Shown in pieces: positions 14,376 to 14,798 of a stretch of DNA of 14,798 bases (its first letter is position 1; every line of letters begins with the position of its first letter). Source of the DNA: Promethearchaeota archaeon (GTDB lineage Archaea > Asgardarchaeota > Lokiarchaeia > Sigyniarchaeales > SOKP01); NCBI GenBank assembly GCA_030615235.1, contig JAUWZR010000034.1, positions 1-14,798 on the forward strand. The letters are read 5' to 3'. Made by a program: the position numbers and the translations under genes. The notes beneath the pieces are model-generated. The model was given only the letters and a program-made list of their open reading frames with translations. It ran no database searches and was not told where the DNA came from.

Positions 14376-14798
14376 TTGTCCGAACGACACCCAGAAAACA
14401 TAGTTGTTTGCCTCGACACCTCTAGATCTATGTATCGAGCAGATTATTCCCCAAATCGATTAGTATGTAGTATAGATGCGTTGAAAAAGTTATTTAGTGA
14501 AAGATTTGCTCAAGATACTTCAAGCGCGTTCGCAATTATAAATTTTTCAGATAAGCCAAAAAAAATAATAGATTTTACAAACGATAAGAATAAACTTTTT
14601 GAAGTATTAGATGATTTAGAAGTTTCTGGAAAATCTGCTTTGGGAGAAGCCTTAGGACTTTCTATTAAATTAATCATTTCTGAATTACGAAAGATCGCCG
14701 CTAAAATTCCTCGAATCCTTGTTATTTCGGATGGCAATTTTACTACGACGTCTATTGATCCATTGAAAATGGCACGTTTAGCTCAAGGATTAAATGTA
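14376..14798 (+). CDS. VWA-domain protein (partial, N-terminal 141 residues)
   Basis: The frame is open to the window edge, so the C-terminus is unseen. The visible part is a von Willebrand factor A domain with a complete metal-ion-dependent adhesion site: DTSRS (Asp14, Ser16, Ser18), Ser87 in GKSALGEAL in place of the usual Thr, and Asp119 in ISDG. VWA domains bind partner proteins through the chelated Mg2+. The run DTSRSMYRADYSPNRL (14-29) resembles the start of the VWA domains of TFIIH p44/Ssl1 and proteasomal Rpn10. Start: TTG at 14376 gives M-S-E, the same opening as the zinc-ribbon protein at 9257. Another TTG two codons upstream is possible, and the Shine-Dalgarno sequence is weak (CGGT). 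No signal peptide, so cytosolic. It is divergent from the Rag-like GTPase. Confidence 0.82.
   Translation, partial: MSERHPENIVVCLDTSRSMYRADYSPNRLVCSIDALKKLFSERFAQDTSSAFAIINFSDKPKKIIDFTNDKNKLFEVLDDLEVSGKSALGEALGLSIKLIISELRKIAAKIPRILVISDGNFTTTSIDPLKMARLAQGLNV

Noticed and set aside
14510..14737. 75-codon minus-strand frame at the right end
   Set aside because: It is the antisense of the VWA domain, whose MIDAS residues are all in the plus-strand frame.
1..14798. Search by eye for tRNA, rRNA, CRISPR arrays, transposases and integrase sites
   Set aside because: No cloverleaf, spaced repeat array, transposase motif or terminal inverted repeats with target duplication was seen.

Overview
The window looks like part of an Asgard archaeal (Lokiarchaeia-type) genome. 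The reasons are AT-rich DNA with archaeal TATA-like promoters and T-run terminators, a V4R (Bet3/TRAPP-related) protein, two multidomain Arf/Rag-type small GTPases (one with a C-terminal roadblock-like domain), a ribbon-helix-helix regulator of archaeal type, and a VWA protein resembling Ssl1/p44 and Rpn10. I assign this from domain content; there is no rRNA or tRNA in the window to confirm it. I saw no mobile element, CRISPR array or RNA gene.

Left half (1-7909), carbohydrate and sugar-nucleotide metabolism. A truncated membrane protein (1-255, minus) is followed by a phosphohexomutase-fold protein (439-1824, minus) in which all four active-site loops are altered. Divergent from it is a very large cytosolic GH13 alpha-amylase-family enzyme (1965-5378, plus). 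Converging on that enzyme is a two-gene minus-strand operon: a GalT-like nucleotidylyltransferase (6614-7909) and an NDP-sugar pyrophosphorylase with a left-handed beta-helix tail (5395-6543). Together they read as a unit for making or turning over activated hexoses and an intracellular glucan, although the mutase-like protein may be regulatory rather than catalytic.

Middle (7910-9256), mostly non-coding. A small RHH transcription factor (8201-8491, minus) sits between two AT-rich gaps. The larger gap (8492-9256) holds promoters, a phased 13-bp direct repeat and an inverted repeat, but no convincing gene.

Right half (9257-14798), a signalling-type cluster. In order: a coiled-coil protein with three to four 22-23-residue Trp repeats, a zinc ribbon and an acidic tail (9257-10651, plus); a longin-like/Arf-type GTPase fusion (10818-11855, plus); a V4R protein (11981-12577, plus); a small helical His-rich protein (12753-12965, plus); a helix-hairpin-helix/Arf-type/roadblock-like protein with Rag-like domain order (12998-14206, minus); and, divergently, a VWA-domain protein cut by the window edge (14376-14798, plus). 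GTPases, a roadblock-like domain, a TRAPP-type fold, a VWA adhesion module and a zinc-ribbon adaptor in one neighbourhood suggest an uncharacterised nucleotide-switch assembly. This is the best candidate for a new system here; its function is inference only.
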